DNA of 64,000 bases from Halovivax limisalsi (GCF_023093535.1 NZ_CP095757.1:1550001-1614000), one strand, 5' to 3'. Shown: positions 34,860-43,779, counted from the first letter of the stretch. The notes: generated by a model from the letters alone, not told the origin. Made by a program: numbers and translations.

Positions 34860-35621
34860 TCACTGGACGGAGTAGCCGCCGTCGACGGTGATGGGCTGGC
34901 CGGTGACGTAGGAGGCGTCCTCGGAGCCGAGCCAGACGACCGTCGAGGCGATCTCCTCGGGTTCACCGAGTCGCTGGGCGGGGATCGCCGCGATCGTCCG
35001 CTCCGTCGACTCGGGATCGGCTTCGCCCGAACGCTGGACCATCGGCGTGTCGATGACGCCCGGCAGGACCGCGTTGACCCGGATATCCTCCGCGGCGAAT
35101 TCGACGGCGGCCGACCGCGTCAGGCCGACGACGCCGTGCTTGCTCGCGACGTAGGGGCTCAAGTTCGGGAAGCCCAGGATGCCGGCGATGGAGGCGGTGT
35201 TGATGATAGCGCCGCCACCGTCGCTCTCGAGCATCGCCGGGATCTCCTCGCGCATGGCGTAGAAGACGCCGGTCAGGTTGATGTCGACCACGCGCTCCCA
35301 GTTGTCGTCGCTCTGGTCGCCGAATCCCACCTGCTCGCCCTCGATACCGGCGTTGTTGAACGCGACGTCGAGCCCCCCGTAGGTGTCGACGGCGGTCTCG
35401 ACCGCCGCCGCGACGTCGTCCCGATCGGTGACGTCCGTCTCGACGAAGGTGACCTCGCCGCCGTCGGATTCGATCTGCGAGACTGTCTCCTCGCCGCCCT
35501 CCTCGTCGATATCGACGGCGACGACGCTCGCGCTTTCCTCGGCGAATCGCTTCGCGGCAGCGCGGCCGATTCCCGACGCCGCCCCGGAAACCAGGGCGGT
35601 CTTGCCGTCGACGCCTCTCAT
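34860..35621 (-). CDS. Short-chain dehydrogenase/reductase (classical SDR)
   Basis: 253 residues. The cofactor motif GAASGIG is at 13-19, the acidic residue after strand 2 (VAVDIDEEG) predicts preference for NAD(H), and NNAG, the catalytic Ser (NTASIAG) and YVASK (Tyr and Lys) are all present. The C-terminal VTGQPITVDGGYSVQ is typical of 3-oxoacyl reductase or glucose-dehydrogenase-like members. The substrate is unknown. The frame runs upstream to 36014 without stop, but ATG 35621 is the normal family start. It is divergent from the LUD gene. Confidence 0.9.
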   Translation of the reverse strand: MRGVDGKTALVSGAASGIGRAAAKRFAEESASVVAVDIDEEGGEETVSQIESDGGEVTFVETDVTDRDDVAAAVETAVDTYGGLDVAFNNAGIEGEQVGFGDQSDDNWERVVDINLTGVFYAMREEIPAMLESDGGGAIINTASIAGILGFPNLSPYVASKHGVVGLTRSAAVEFAAEDIRVNAVLPGVIDTPMVQRSGEADPESTERTIAAIPAQRLGEPEEIASTVVWLGSEDASYVTGQPITVDGGYSVQ

Positions 35622-35845
35622 CGCTCCCCGCCCTCCGGAACGGCAGTCTGGTGGGTGAGACCTGCGATACGTCGCGTTGCGTCTGCGGTGGTAGTCGTCG
35701 CCATACCGATTCAGACGACGGCACGGACCAAATATGTATTCTCGGTAACACTGATACGAGTAGATCACACCCGGATAACCACCCAACACGGACGTTAGCG
35801 AGCCCTTTTGGGTTCCCGCCGCTATCGATCGGTACGGAAATCGTA

Positions 35846-36502
35846 ATGTCTCAGCAGAAATCCGACTACGCGCCCGACACGGAGATCGACGCATCGCTCG
35901 ACGAGCTGCCGACCGACGAGGCCATCGGTCGGGCCGTCGAGAACCTCGAATCGAACGGCTTCGACGTCGTGGTCGTCGACTCGGCCGCCGAAGCCCTGGA
36001 GACGATCCAGTCACACGTTCCCGCCGGCGCGTCCGTGATGAACGGCCACTCCACGACGCTCGAAGAGATCGAATTTATGACGTACCTCTCCGAGGGCGAC
36101 CACGAGTGGGAGAGTCTCCCTGACGAGATCTGGAGCATCGAGGACGACGCCGAGCGCCAGGCCGCCCGCCGCGAGGCACAGACGGCCGACTACTTCCTCG
36201 GCGGTATCAACGCCATCGCGGAGACGGGCGAACTCGTCGCCGCCGACCGTTCGGGCAGTCGAATCGGCGCGTATCCATTCGCCGCAAGTAACCTCGTCAT
36301 CGTCAGCGGCGTCAACAAGATCGTCCCGACGCTGGACGATGCCCTCGACCGGCTGGAATCGGTCGCCTACCCGCTCGAAAACGAACGCGCCAAGGAGGCC
36401 TACGGTGTCGACTCCGCGATCGCGAAACAGCTCATCTTCCGGCAGGAACTCGAAGAGGGTCGGACGACTGTGGTGTTGGTTCGCGAGCAGTTGGGCTACT
36501 GA
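35846..36502 (+). CDS. LUD-domain protein (LutC/YkgG family)
   Basis: 218 residues of the LUD domain (PF02589). Visible features are GASVMNGHSTTLEEIEF near 59-76, YFLGGINAIAETGELVAADR near 112-131 and VIVSGVNKIVPTLDDALDR near 150. In bacteria LutC works with iron-sulfur proteins LutA/LutB in lactate oxidation; here no lutAB genes are adjacent, and stand-alone LUD proteins are common in haloarchaea, so the role is open. ATG 35846 is chosen as the family start; the in-frame extension to 35651 overlaps the divergent SDR promoter. Confidence 0.85.
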   Translation: MSQQKSDYAPDTEIDASLDELPTDEAIGRAVENLESNGFDVVVVDSAAEALETIQSHVPAGASVMNGHSTTLEEIEFMTYLSEGDHEWESLPDEIWSIEDDAERQAARREAQTADYFLGGINAIAETGELVAADRSGSRIGAYPFAASNLVIVSGVNKIVPTLDDALDRLESVAYPLENERAKEAYGVDSAIAKQLIFRQELEEGRTTVVLVREQLGY

Positions 36503-36665
36503 GCCGGCTGTGGGGTTCGAGCAGTTTTGCTTCTCCGTCGTTCATCCGTGAAACCGATCCAAAAGTCTGGTCGGTTTTGTCGGATCCATTCTGTCCGTCT
36601 TCACTGTGAACTGTGCCGGTTTGCGCTAGATCCGATTGCGTCAGTATCGATGTGAGGGCCCAACG

Positions 36666-37118
36666 TTATGGATACGCCAGACCGTACTCGTTTTCAATAG
36701 CGAAGTCAGCGAGCGTGATCAGTTCGTCGACCCGTTTCTCTTCGCGCCATCCTTCGGCCTGCTCGCGCGCTTGCTCGCAGGCCCGAACGAATTTGGCAAG
36801 CCCAACCGGGTTCGTGACCACTTCGGACAGGTCGTCGATCCCGTATTGATTCCAGATGTCAGTGACAGATGGGTCCATCTTCTCCCCTATAGAGGTGTGT
36901 AGTTTGTAATATATTCGGAACGTGCCGTCCTCCTCGAATCGATCGACTGTTCGTCGATATTCTCGAAGATCGTCGATGGTTTCTGCCTTCGGATGCGACG
37001 CGGAAATCTCTCCCTCGTAGTATTCACGCATAGCCTCTAGATAGTACATGTAATATGCGTCGATCGTCTCTCGGGTTTGCTCGTCAGACGGGACGAGTAA
37101 TGTAATTGTGCTTCCCAT
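36666..37118 (-). CDS. Unknown protein, candidate immunity protein of the adjacent polymorphic toxin
   Basis: 150 residues, soluble, mainly helical and acidic (pattern YYMYYLEAMREYYEGEI at about 22-38; C-terminal AEGWREEKRVDELITLADF). No known domain is recognised. The ATG is three bases after the stop of the 1697-residue secreted protein, so the two are surely co-transcribed and probably translationally coupled. A small unknown gene directly downstream of a large secreted protein with a C-terminal nuclease-like domain is the usual position of an immunity gene. Codon use is much less GC-rich than in the surroundings. The immunity role is inference from position only. Confidence 0.7.
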   Translation of the reverse strand: MGSTITLLVPSDEQTRETIDAYYMYYLEAMREYYEGEISASHPKAETIDDLREYRRTVDRFEEDGTFRIYYKLHTSIGEKMDPSVTDIWNQYGIDDLSEVVTNPVGLAKFVRACEQAREQAEGWREEKRVDELITLADFAIENEYGLAYP

Positions 37119-37121
37119 ATA

Positions 37122-40100
37122 TTACAGGAGTTCTCTCACAGACTCGTGCAGCGCTTTGAGTTCGGCTGGCGTCCTCTCGAACGTTTCGACTTGCTTCACT
37201 GGGTCAGACGTATCGTCCATTCCTTTTGCCACGATGGCGATCTGGCCCTCGTTGTTCCCACTACTCACCACGAAATCGCTTTTAGAGAGGTCATCGAGAT
37301 TCACCCCTTTTTGCCCGTCTACTAGAGATATACTACTGCTGCTCTCGATGTCCGCTAACGATGTCCGGATCTGTTCGAGTTTCGAAGTCGCCGGATCTTG
37401 CCTCCCCACACCCTCTTCCGCGATCCCCACAACTTGATTTTCGCTGTTTACAATCAAGTGATCAAATTCTACGCTTCCTCCATCGACTTTGATTGTAACA
37501 CCCTTCCCAACTGATTCGGGCGTCGGATAGATCACGTCACCGCTTTTCGCAAATTTCTGGACGATGCCCTTTTCGACCGCCAGAATTTCGCCGATATCGC
37601 CAACTGACGAACTAGGTACTTTGTTCGACTCATCCATGACAAGCGCCACCCCCTGCTGGTGGCGGCTAATATCGATTACCATGTCCGCAAGCGTGCTGAT
37701 GCGGCTGGATTCCAGTCCTCGATCTAACAGTTTTCGGGTGGACGTAACCGACTCCGTTTCGAGGACGTACCGGAGTGTATCAGCATCGAGTTCATCAGCC
37801 ACCCGTGCGAGCTCATCGGCTTTCCCTGCATTGGCGAGGTCGGCGGCTTTGTCGAGCAAGTCGTCACCTTTGTCTCCGTCGCTACCGCCAGCAGCGACGA
37901 TCCTCCGTATAGTCTGGCTATCGTAGGCGTTCGTCAGGGTTTCCGCGTCGCTTCGCTTAGCTAGTTGGGCAACGAGGTCGGCCCGCAGGGCTGCGGGGAC
38001 CGTGTCCAGTCCTTCGAGCCCCGATACGACCTGCTTCGCGCTCGCCACCTCATCCACCTCTTTGGCGACCTGTTCGGCGACGGCCTCGGACAGCCCCGCG
38101 TTCTGGAGCGTTCCCTTGCGGACGCCGGTAACGAAGTTCGAGCCCTTGCCGGGCGAGACCTTGCTGGCGACAGTCTGGGCGAACTCGGGCGTGAAGTCGC
38201 CGAACTGGCGACCGGTCAGGTAGCCGAGACGCTGCATCTTCGACGCCGGGACCTTCTTGAGGACCTCGGCGGTCTTCGTGGCCGCCCTGACGAGGTCGCC
38301 CGCCTCGTCGGCCGCGATGGCCGAGCCAGTCAATGCGGCGCCGACGCCGGTGATCGACGTCGCCGCACCGACGACCTTCGCGCCGGTGGTGACGATTTCC
38401 CAGGCGGCGAAGCCGCAGTCGAGCGCGTTCTCCCAGAGGGCGTCGTTGATCGCCAGACACTCACGGACTTCGAGGGCAATCTCGACGCCGTCCTCGACGA
38501 CCGGGACGTACCCCGTCGCGATGACGATGTACGGGAAGAACCAGCCGAACATGTAGGCGACCGTGTCCGAGCCCGCGCGGTCGTTGACGTAGCCCCAGTC
38601 GCCGTAGACCATCCCGTCGAGGAACTCGTCGGTCGGGAGGCCGTCTTCGAGGTGGAACGACTGCTCCGTGATGGTCGGCTTCGTCGGATCGCCGGGATAC
38701 GGATCGTCGACGTCTGCGATCCCGTCGGCGTCGGTGTCGACGATCAAGGGGTTCGTTCGAAGGGCCTGTTCTTCCCCGTCGTCGATGCCGTCCGAATCGG
38801 TGTCCGCCCTGTCCGGATTGGAACTCAATCGAACGGTGACGACCGACTCGCCGTCGACTACCTCCTCGGCGAAGTGCGCTTCGTCGCCGTCGGGAATCCC
38901 GTCACCGTCCGTATCCGGATCGGTCGAGGAGGTGGTGAAGGTCTTGGCGGGTCCGTTCTGGGCGACCCACTCGCGGTCTTCGAGGCGGTCGGGGATCCCG
39001 TCGCCGTCCGCGTCGATCTGACTCGTTCGCGGGATCACCTGGGTGCGAAGGTTCACGCCCTCGGCGTCGATCGTGACGTTCGCCGGGCCGTGTGCGAGCG
39101 AAGAGACGTTGAAGACTTCTTCGACGGTGCCGACGGTGCCGATGGTGAGCGCCTCGTCGACGACGGTCCCGTTCGTCCCTTCGATCGTGAAATTGGCAGC
39201 CGGTTCGACGTCCGTCTGCTCGGTCTGGTACCGGACGGCGATCTCATTGACGTCCTCGCCGAGGTCGTACGTGAAGTTCGCAGTGCCGCTGTCGCCGCCG
39301 GGATCCGTCGATTCGTTCTCCTCGACCGCTTCCGGGAAGTGAATCGTCACCGGCTCGCCCATCGCCAGGTCGTGGTGTTCGGGCGCGGTCGCCTGTCCCG
39401 TCAGGAACTCCCAGCGAGTGAGTTGGCCCGGTGTCAGCGGGTCCTGCGAGGCCGCATCGTTGAAGTACGGCGTCACGGTGAGGGACCGATTCGTGAGCCC
39501 ACCGCGGAACACGCCACCGTCGGTGTTGTCGTAGTTCCACGTCCACTCTGGCCGCGTTGGCGGCCCGCGGTTGAAATCGCCGGGGTCGTCTTCGACGACC
39601 CAGTCACCCTGACTCAGGGGTAATCCGTCGAACGCCAGATCGACCGCGCCACCGGATCCATCGCGCGGTTTGTCGTGCAGGCTGACGAGGCTGAGCCCTT
39701 CCGGACCGGACCAGACGAACAGGCGGCTGGCATCGCTCTTCGCGATCGGGAGCGGTGAGTTGATCTCCGCATCCTCGTAGTCGTAGAATTCCTCGATGTC
39801 CTGGCCGTTGGTCAACGGGACGACCTGAAAGCTCTCGTTGCCCTGTTCGACGGTGATCGTTCGCGCGTCGGGCTCTCCGCCGACGAGCAGGGTACTCTCG
39901 TTCTCGACGGTGCAAGCGTCCTGACACGTAAAGTTCGATTGGTTTTCGAAGGCGATCGGGTCATCCTCCGGACCGCTGGTAGGGAACGTCGTTGCGTCGA
40001 CCCACTCCTCGCTGTCGAGCACCGTGAAGTACGAGAAGTGTTCGGTTTCGGCTACCGCACTCCCGTTCTCGATCGTCGTTTCGAGCGGCCGCCACGTGTC

Positions 40101-42215
40101 GGTCGCCGACCCGTTCCACGTGTAGACGGCGAGATCGTCGTACTCCGTCGCGGAGACCGTCTCATCGATCGGGATTTCGACCGACGCGGACTCGAAGGCG
40201 GTCGCGTTCGTCAGTCGCACCGTCGGGCCGGCGCCGGCATCGGTGGCGTTGAAGTACGCCGGTTTGGGATCGATCGACACGCCCTCGGCGACATTGCCCT
40301 GTCCGCGGACCGCGACGCTCACGCCGGTGGTCTCGTTCGAGGCGACGGTATCGAACGTCTCGTTCCCGTCCAGGATTCCGTCGTCGTCGGTGTCCGGATC
40401 CGTGGGGTCCGTGGGGAGCGGCTGTTCGCCGCCGTCCGTGATCCCGTCGTCGTCGGTGTCGGCCACGGTGGGATCGGTCCCCAGGTCGAGTTCGTCCGCG
40501 TCGCTGACGCCGTCGTCGTCGGTGTCGGGATCGTCGAAGGCCGTTCCGAGTTCTCGTTCCTCTGCCGTCGTGAGCCCGTCGCCGTCGTGATCCTCCTCGG
40601 CGTCGGAGACGCCGTCTCCGTCCGTATCCGCCACGAGCGGGTCGAAGCGATCCTGCTCGACCCGATCCGAATCGTGGCGGACCTCGAAGCGATCGGACAG
40701 GCCGTCCCCGTCGGTGTCGGCGACGAAGGGATCGGTTCCGGCCGCGAATTCGCGGTGCGTGGTCAACCCGTCGCCGTCCGGATCCTCGCGGCCGTCGATG
40801 ACCCCGTTGTCCGCTTCGTCCGCGTCGGTCGACGGGTAGTCGCTGTCGTTGCTGGCGGGGTCGGTCCCGGTGACCTCCCGCTCGTAGAAATCGGGCAGGC
40901 CGTCGTTGTCACCGTCGTTGTCGAGGTAGGCGGGGACGCCGTCTCCGTCCGGATCCTCGCGTCCTTCCTCGCGGTCGGGCGCGCCGTCGCCATCGGCGTC
41001 GGTGTCGACCCAGTTCGGGCGCCCGTCGAAGTCCGCGTCGAGCGCCGCCGGTTTCCCGTCCTCGAACTCCACGGCCGTCGGGATGCCGTCGCCGTCGTCG
41101 TCGGTGTCACGCACGTTCGGCACCCAATCCTCGTCGGTATCGGAGAAACTCTCGGACGGTCTGCGGTCCGGCACCGAATCGTCGTCCGAATCGAGATCGA
41201 GCGCGTCGATCTCGCCGTCGGCGTCGGTGTCGATCGGGAACCCGAACACGGTTTCGGCGCCGTCGCCGAGCCCGTCGCCGTCGGTGTCGTCGTCCTCGGG
41301 ATCGGTTCCGATCAGGAGCTCCCAGGCGTCGACGAGCCCGTCGCCGTCGGTGTCGATGCCGGCCGGTTCGACATCGAGCGAGTCCAGCCGATCCCGAATC
41401 TGCCGGGCGTCGCGCCAGGCGCTCGCGTACGATCCGATGGCATCGGCGCGATCGCGAACGGCCGCTTTGAACGCACGATGGCTCGTCGCGTCTATTTCCT
41501 CGGCGGCCTCGCGCTGGAGCCCCAGCCCGTTCTGGTACTCGGTTCGGGCGCGCTCGAGACTGGCCGTCAGGTCCTCGTACTGCCCGTCGGTTAGGTTCGC
41601 CCGATATCGTTGAATCGAGTGCTCGACCCGCGCGAGCTCCCACTGAGCCGTCACCCGCCCGGCTTCGGTCGTGTGCCGCGTCGCGTTCCGGACGGCCGCC
41701 AGGTCCTCTGACGGGGATGCGTGTTTCCCCTTGAATTTGACCGCGGTAGCCAGCGAGCGCGTGGCGGCCGCCGTCATCTGGATCGTGCCCCGATTGCCGG
41801 GGTCGACGGCCGATTCGTACTTTTTGACCACCCGGTTCAGCGGCGGGGCGACGGCCGATCCGGGTCCGCTGTCACTCGACTCCAGTTGATCCGTGCTCGC
41901 CTGCGCTTGGACGAGCAGGTGGCGCGGTGACGGTCCGGATTCGATGACTGGGTTTTGGGTTGTGCGTTCTTGGTCCGCTGCTACGCCAGTAACACCCTGA
42001 TTCGTGGTCGCCATCTCGTCCGGGAGAAATCTGTCGCTTGCGCCGCCATCCACTCGCTCTGGCGTTGCCGGCGCGGCGAGCACCGGCGTGACGATGATCG
42101 AACTGACGAGCAATACGGCCGTCAGGATGACCGTGAGTCTGCTGGGCCGGTCTCCGCCCGTTCGAAACTGATCCGTAATCCGGGAGAAAATTTTGTAGAA
42201 ATAGTTTGATATCAT
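37122..42215 (-). CDS. Giant secreted protein with thrombospondin type 3 repeats and C-terminal toxin-like domain (polymorphic toxin candidate)
   Basis: 1697 residues. A signal peptide (about residues 25-50, hydrophobic core ending VLAAPA) is followed by a helical segment (to ~285), a long array of D-x-D-x-D-G calcium-binding TSP3 repeats (~287-620), beta-rich domains with many N-x-S/T sequons (~625-1060), a second TSP3 group (~1062-1178) and a hydrophobic helical stretch with Gly/Ala-rich GAATSITGVGAALTGS (~1205-1310). The C-terminal domain (~1530-1697) has SVGDIGEILAVEKG, VEFDHLIV and VVGIAEEG, resembling a PD-(D/E)XK nuclease core with the usual Lys changed. ATG 42215 is chosen from the TATA at 42238-42246; the longer frame starts at 42317. 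Confidence 0.85.
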   Translation of the reverse strand: MISNYFYKIFSRITDQFRTGGDRPSRLTVILTAVLLVSSIIVTPVLAAPATPERVDGGASDRFLPDEMATTNQGVTGVAADQERTTQNPVIESGPSPRHLLVQAQASTDQLESSDSGPGSAVAPPLNRVVKKYESAVDPGNRGTIQMTAAATRSLATAVKFKGKHASPSEDLAAVRNATRHTTEAGRVTAQWELARVEHSIQRYRANLTDGQYEDLTASLERARTEYQNGLGLQREAAEEIDATSHRAFKAAVRDRADAIGSYASAWRDARQIRDRLDSLDVEPAGIDTDGDGLVDAWELLIGTDPEDDDTDGDGLGDGAETVFGFPIDTDADGEIDALDLDSDDDSVPDRRPSESFSDTDEDWVPNVRDTDDDGDGIPTAVEFEDGKPAALDADFDGRPNWVDTDADGDGAPDREEGREDPDGDGVPAYLDNDGDNDGLPDFYEREVTGTDPASNDSDYPSTDADEADNGVIDGREDPDGDGLTTHREFAAGTDPFVADTDGDGLSDRFEVRHDSDRVEQDRFDPLVADTDGDGVSDAEEDHDGDGLTTAEERELGTAFDDPDTDDDGVSDADELDLGTDPTVADTDDDGITDGGEQPLPTDPTDPDTDDDGILDGNETFDTVASNETTGVSVAVRGQGNVAEGVSIDPKPAYFNATDAGAGPTVRLTNATAFESASVEIPIDETVSATEYDDLAVYTWNGSATDTWRPLETTIENGSAVAETEHFSYFTVLDSEEWVDATTFPTSGPEDDPIAFENQSNFTCQDACTVENESTLLVGGEPDARTITVEQGNESFQVVPLTNGQDIEEFYDYEDAEINSPLPIAKSDASRLFVWSGPEGLSLVSLHDKPRDGSGGAVDLAFDGLPLSQGDWVVEDDPGDFNRGPPTRPEWTWNYDNTDGGVFRGGLTNRSLTVTPYFNDAASQDPLTPGQLTRWEFLTGQATAPEHHDLAMGEPVTIHFPEAVEENESTDPGGDSGTANFTYDLGEDVNEIAVRYQTEQTDVEPAANFTIEGTNGTVVDEALTIGTVGTVEEVFNVSSLAHGPANVTIDAEGVNLRTQVIPRTSQIDADGDGIPDRLEDREWVAQNGPAKTFTTSSTDPDTDGDGIPDGDEAHFAEEVVDGESVVTVRLSSNPDRADTDSDGIDDGEEQALRTNPLIVDTDADGIADVDDPYPGDPTKPTITEQSFHLEDGLPTDEFLDGMVYGDWGYVNDRAGSDTVAYMFGWFFPYIVIATGYVPVVEDGVEIALEVRECLAINDALWENALDCGFAAWEIVTTGAKVVGAATSITGVGAALTGSAIAADEAGDLVRAATKTAEVLKKVPASKMQRLGYLTGRQFGDFTPEFAQTVASKVSPGKGSNFVTGVRKGTLQNAGLSEAVAEQVAKEVDEVASAKQVVSGLEGLDTVPAALRADLVAQLAKRSDAETLTNAYDSQTIRRIVAAGGSDGDKGDDLLDKAADLANAGKADELARVADELDADTLRYVLETESVTSTRKLLDRGLESSRISTLADMVIDISRHQQGVALVMDESNKVPSSSVGDIGEILAVEKGIVQKFAKSGDVIYPTPESVGKGVTIKVDGGSVEFDHLIVNSENQVVGIAEEGVGRQDPATSKLEQIRTSLADIESSSSISLVDGQKGVNLDDLSKSDFVVSSGNNEGQIAIVAKGMDDTSDPVKQVETFERTPAELKALHESVRELL

Positions 42216-42237
42216 TACAGATAGAAATAGCAAAAAC

Positions 42238-42246
42238 AATAAAAAG
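42238..42246 (-). promoter_or_regulatory. TATA box of the giant secreted protein gene
   Basis: CTTTTTATT on the minus strand, about 27 bases before ATG 42215, within an AT-rich stretch (42210-42340) unlike the surrounding chromosome. It sets the start codon. Confidence 0.6.
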
Positions 42247-42455
42247 TGTTTCCATCTATAATTGATGGGGCGCACAAATCCGGCCGGGCACGATCGACGA
42301 GCCGTTTCGGTCGGCAACTGAACTAATTAACAAAATCAGACTGGGTCACCAGTCCAAACAGTATAACGGTTCCGATGAGCGAGATGGTGTTCGGTTAGCG
42401 AATGTCGGGATCTGAAACCACGCAAGATGGAGTGAACGGGACGCCTGCCATCGCT

Positions 42456-42740
42456 TCACGCCGAATCGTCGGGTTCTGTCGCTAGATTGGTGACGGTCAT
42501 CCGGTCCTCGAGCGGTCGAATCTCGAAGTCTGTATCGGCGACGACGTACTCGTCTCCCGCCGCAACCTCCCGATGGTATCGAGGTCGAACCGAATCGCGA
42601 GCAGCTCACGCTGCGACGGACTCGGTTCGCGAATCGTACTTCTCCGGCAGGTCGAGCGACACCGCGTCACCTCGTGACCGGGGTCGAGTCGAGATCGATA
42701 CGACGTAATCCGCCCGCAACTTCAGAAGGTTACTTTCCCA
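42456..42740 (-). pseudogene. Degraded reading frame with an internal TGA
   Basis: On the minus strand one frame reads as plausible acidic haloarchaeal protein on both sides of an in-frame TGA (42606-42608): upstream WESNLLKLRADYVVSIS and SLDLPEKYDSRTESVAA, downstream RPRYHREVAAGDEYVVADTD and IRPLEDRMTVTNLATEPDD, ending at a TGA at 42456. The upstream end is closed by a TAA at 42741-42743 and there is no good start codon. I read it as the remains of a small gene; I cannot name the family. Confidence 0.35.
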
Positions 42741-42832
42741 TTATCTCCAGTAGATATAACACCTACCGCTCCGTAGCCACCGCTGGAAGTCAGCGTCTCC
42801 ATCCGTCGCAGGGGGCTGCGCAGAGAATGTCC

Positions 42833-42924
42833 CGGGTGTGGTAGCACCCGAGACGCTTGGCTTCCAAAGCGGGCTCCGCTTTGGTCACCATGATTGCGTA
42901 CACACTTCCGAGACAAAAAGGTCT
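42833..42924. other. Cluster of three perfect hairpins, candidate structured RNA or element end
   Basis: Three inverted repeats follow each other in 92 bases: CGGGTG/CACCCG (42833-42838 and 42845-42850), CCAAAGCGG/CCGCTTTGG with a 3-base loop (42864-42872 and 42876-42884), and CGAGAC/GTCTCG with loop AAAAAG (42907-42912 and 42919-42924). No protein-coding gene is convincing here. Possible meanings: a small RNA, a transcription terminator group, or the right end of a decayed IS200/IS605-type element, whose ends and guide RNAs are hairpin-rich. The sequence alone does not decide. Confidence 0.45.
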
Positions 42925-43038
42925 CGCACGCTCGCGGTACCGAGAGATAAATCCCTGCCCTGCTTCTGGTTTCGATCGTTCGGAGTGGGGACGCTGTCGT
43001 CACGGGTGGATGGCGCGACTGGTCCGGAGGAATCTCCG

Positions 43039-43269
43039 ATGACGTCTCTCGGTACGGTCATGGGGGACCGGTCGGCCCACTCGACGGCCGAGCGCGAGTG
43101 CTATCGGTGTGATCGCGACGTGGCGACCGACGAGCTGTTTCGCGTGGTCGTCCAGCCGCCGGCCTCGTCGGAGCGGTTCGCGGCGGCCACGCGATTCTGC
43201 TGTGCCGATTGTGTGGCTGGCATGGGGATGCTGGAGTTCGCAGATCGGGTGGTGGATAGTAACGGATGA
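43039..43269 (+). CDS. Small zinc-finger protein
   Basis: 76 residues with CYRCDRDV near 24-31 and CCADCVAG near 56-63, two Cys knuckles that can bind one zinc. It resembles the many small haloarchaeal zinc-finger proteins. A Shine-Dalgarno-like GGAGG sits 9 bases before ATG 43039, one of the few visible ribosome binding sites here. A second ATG in frame at 43060 is possible. The longer upstream frame (from 42838) overlaps the hairpin cluster and is not supported. Function unknown. Confidence 0.65.
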   Translation: MTSLGTVMGDRSAHSTAERECYRCDRDVATDELFRVVVQPPASSERFAAATRFCCADCVAGMGMLEFADRVVDSNG

Positions 43270-43503
43270 ATGGAGGATTTCCCTTCGAAGGGCTCCCGAA
43301 GATTGTCCATCGCGTCGATCACAAACTATTCGAGAACGTCGATGAGACGAACGGATTCTATAAGGCCATCGAAATCGGCCGTACCCCCTTCGCCAGCGCG
43401 CTCGAGGCGGACAGTCACGAAAAGGGCTCTGTCGCCTCAGAGTTGTGGAGGCTCATCGCAACTCTGAGGAACGCTTATCAGACACCCACCCGTACGCACA
43501 GCC

Positions 43504-43761
43504 ATGTCGAGCACGACCAGGTCAAACAACAACGAGGGCGTCGAATTCGTCCACGAGGACAACGGCCAAATTACGGCCGTCGACCTCGAAACCGGCGTCG
43601 CCTCCTACGGCGACACGAAATCCGAGGCTCTCACGATGCTCGCCGAAGCGCTTGAGCTTCACGAGGGCGGTGGCGAGCCCGTCACCGACGCCGATCTCGA
43701 AGCGTGGGGCCTCGATCCTGACGAAGTAGACGACAAACCACTTCCCGACTTCATGTCCTAA
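43504..43761 (+). CDS. hicB: HicB-family antitoxin
   Basis: 85 residues. The HicB fold is visible as VEFVHEDNGQITAVDLETGV, SYGDTKSEALTMLAEALELH and an acidic tail (DADLEAWGLDPDEV). HicB binds and blocks HicA and usually represses the operon. It precedes the HicA gene by 54 bases, an arrangement of antitoxin first that is common in archaea. A TATA-like GCTTATC lies about 25-30 bases before the ATG. The pair lies in the accessory region next to the tRNA-Ala gene. Confidence 0.87.
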   Translation: MSSTTRSNNNEGVEFVHEDNGQITAVDLETGVASYGDTKSEALTMLAEALELHEGGGEPVTDADLEAWGLDPDEVDDKPLPDFMS

Positions 43762-43779
43762 CCGGTCAGACCGATGAGA

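Noticed and set aside
40380-41360. Regularly spaced short repeats that could suggest a CRISPR array
   Set aside because: The repeats encode D-x-D-x-D-G calcium-binding motifs at irregular spacing and vary at wobble positions; no identical direct repeats with unique spacers.
37965-41594. Two long plus-strand frames (552 and 551 codons) antisense to the giant secreted protein
   Set aside because: They mirror the TSP3 repeat codons; their Val/Arg/Asp-rich composition is that of shadow frames.
42722-43003. 93-codon minus-strand frame over the hairpin cluster
   Set aside because: Sequence is not protein-like and crosses three hairpins; a non-coding element fits better.
42838-43038. Upstream extension of the zinc-finger gene, with a stretch (FGVGTLSSRVDG) recalling TnpB C-termini
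   Set aside because: Too short and weak to call a transposase remnant; kept only as one possible explanation of the hairpins.
43266-43655. 129-codon plus-strand frame upstream of and overlapping hicB
   Set aside because: The second half is Arg-rich shadow of hicB; no domain or ribosome binding site.
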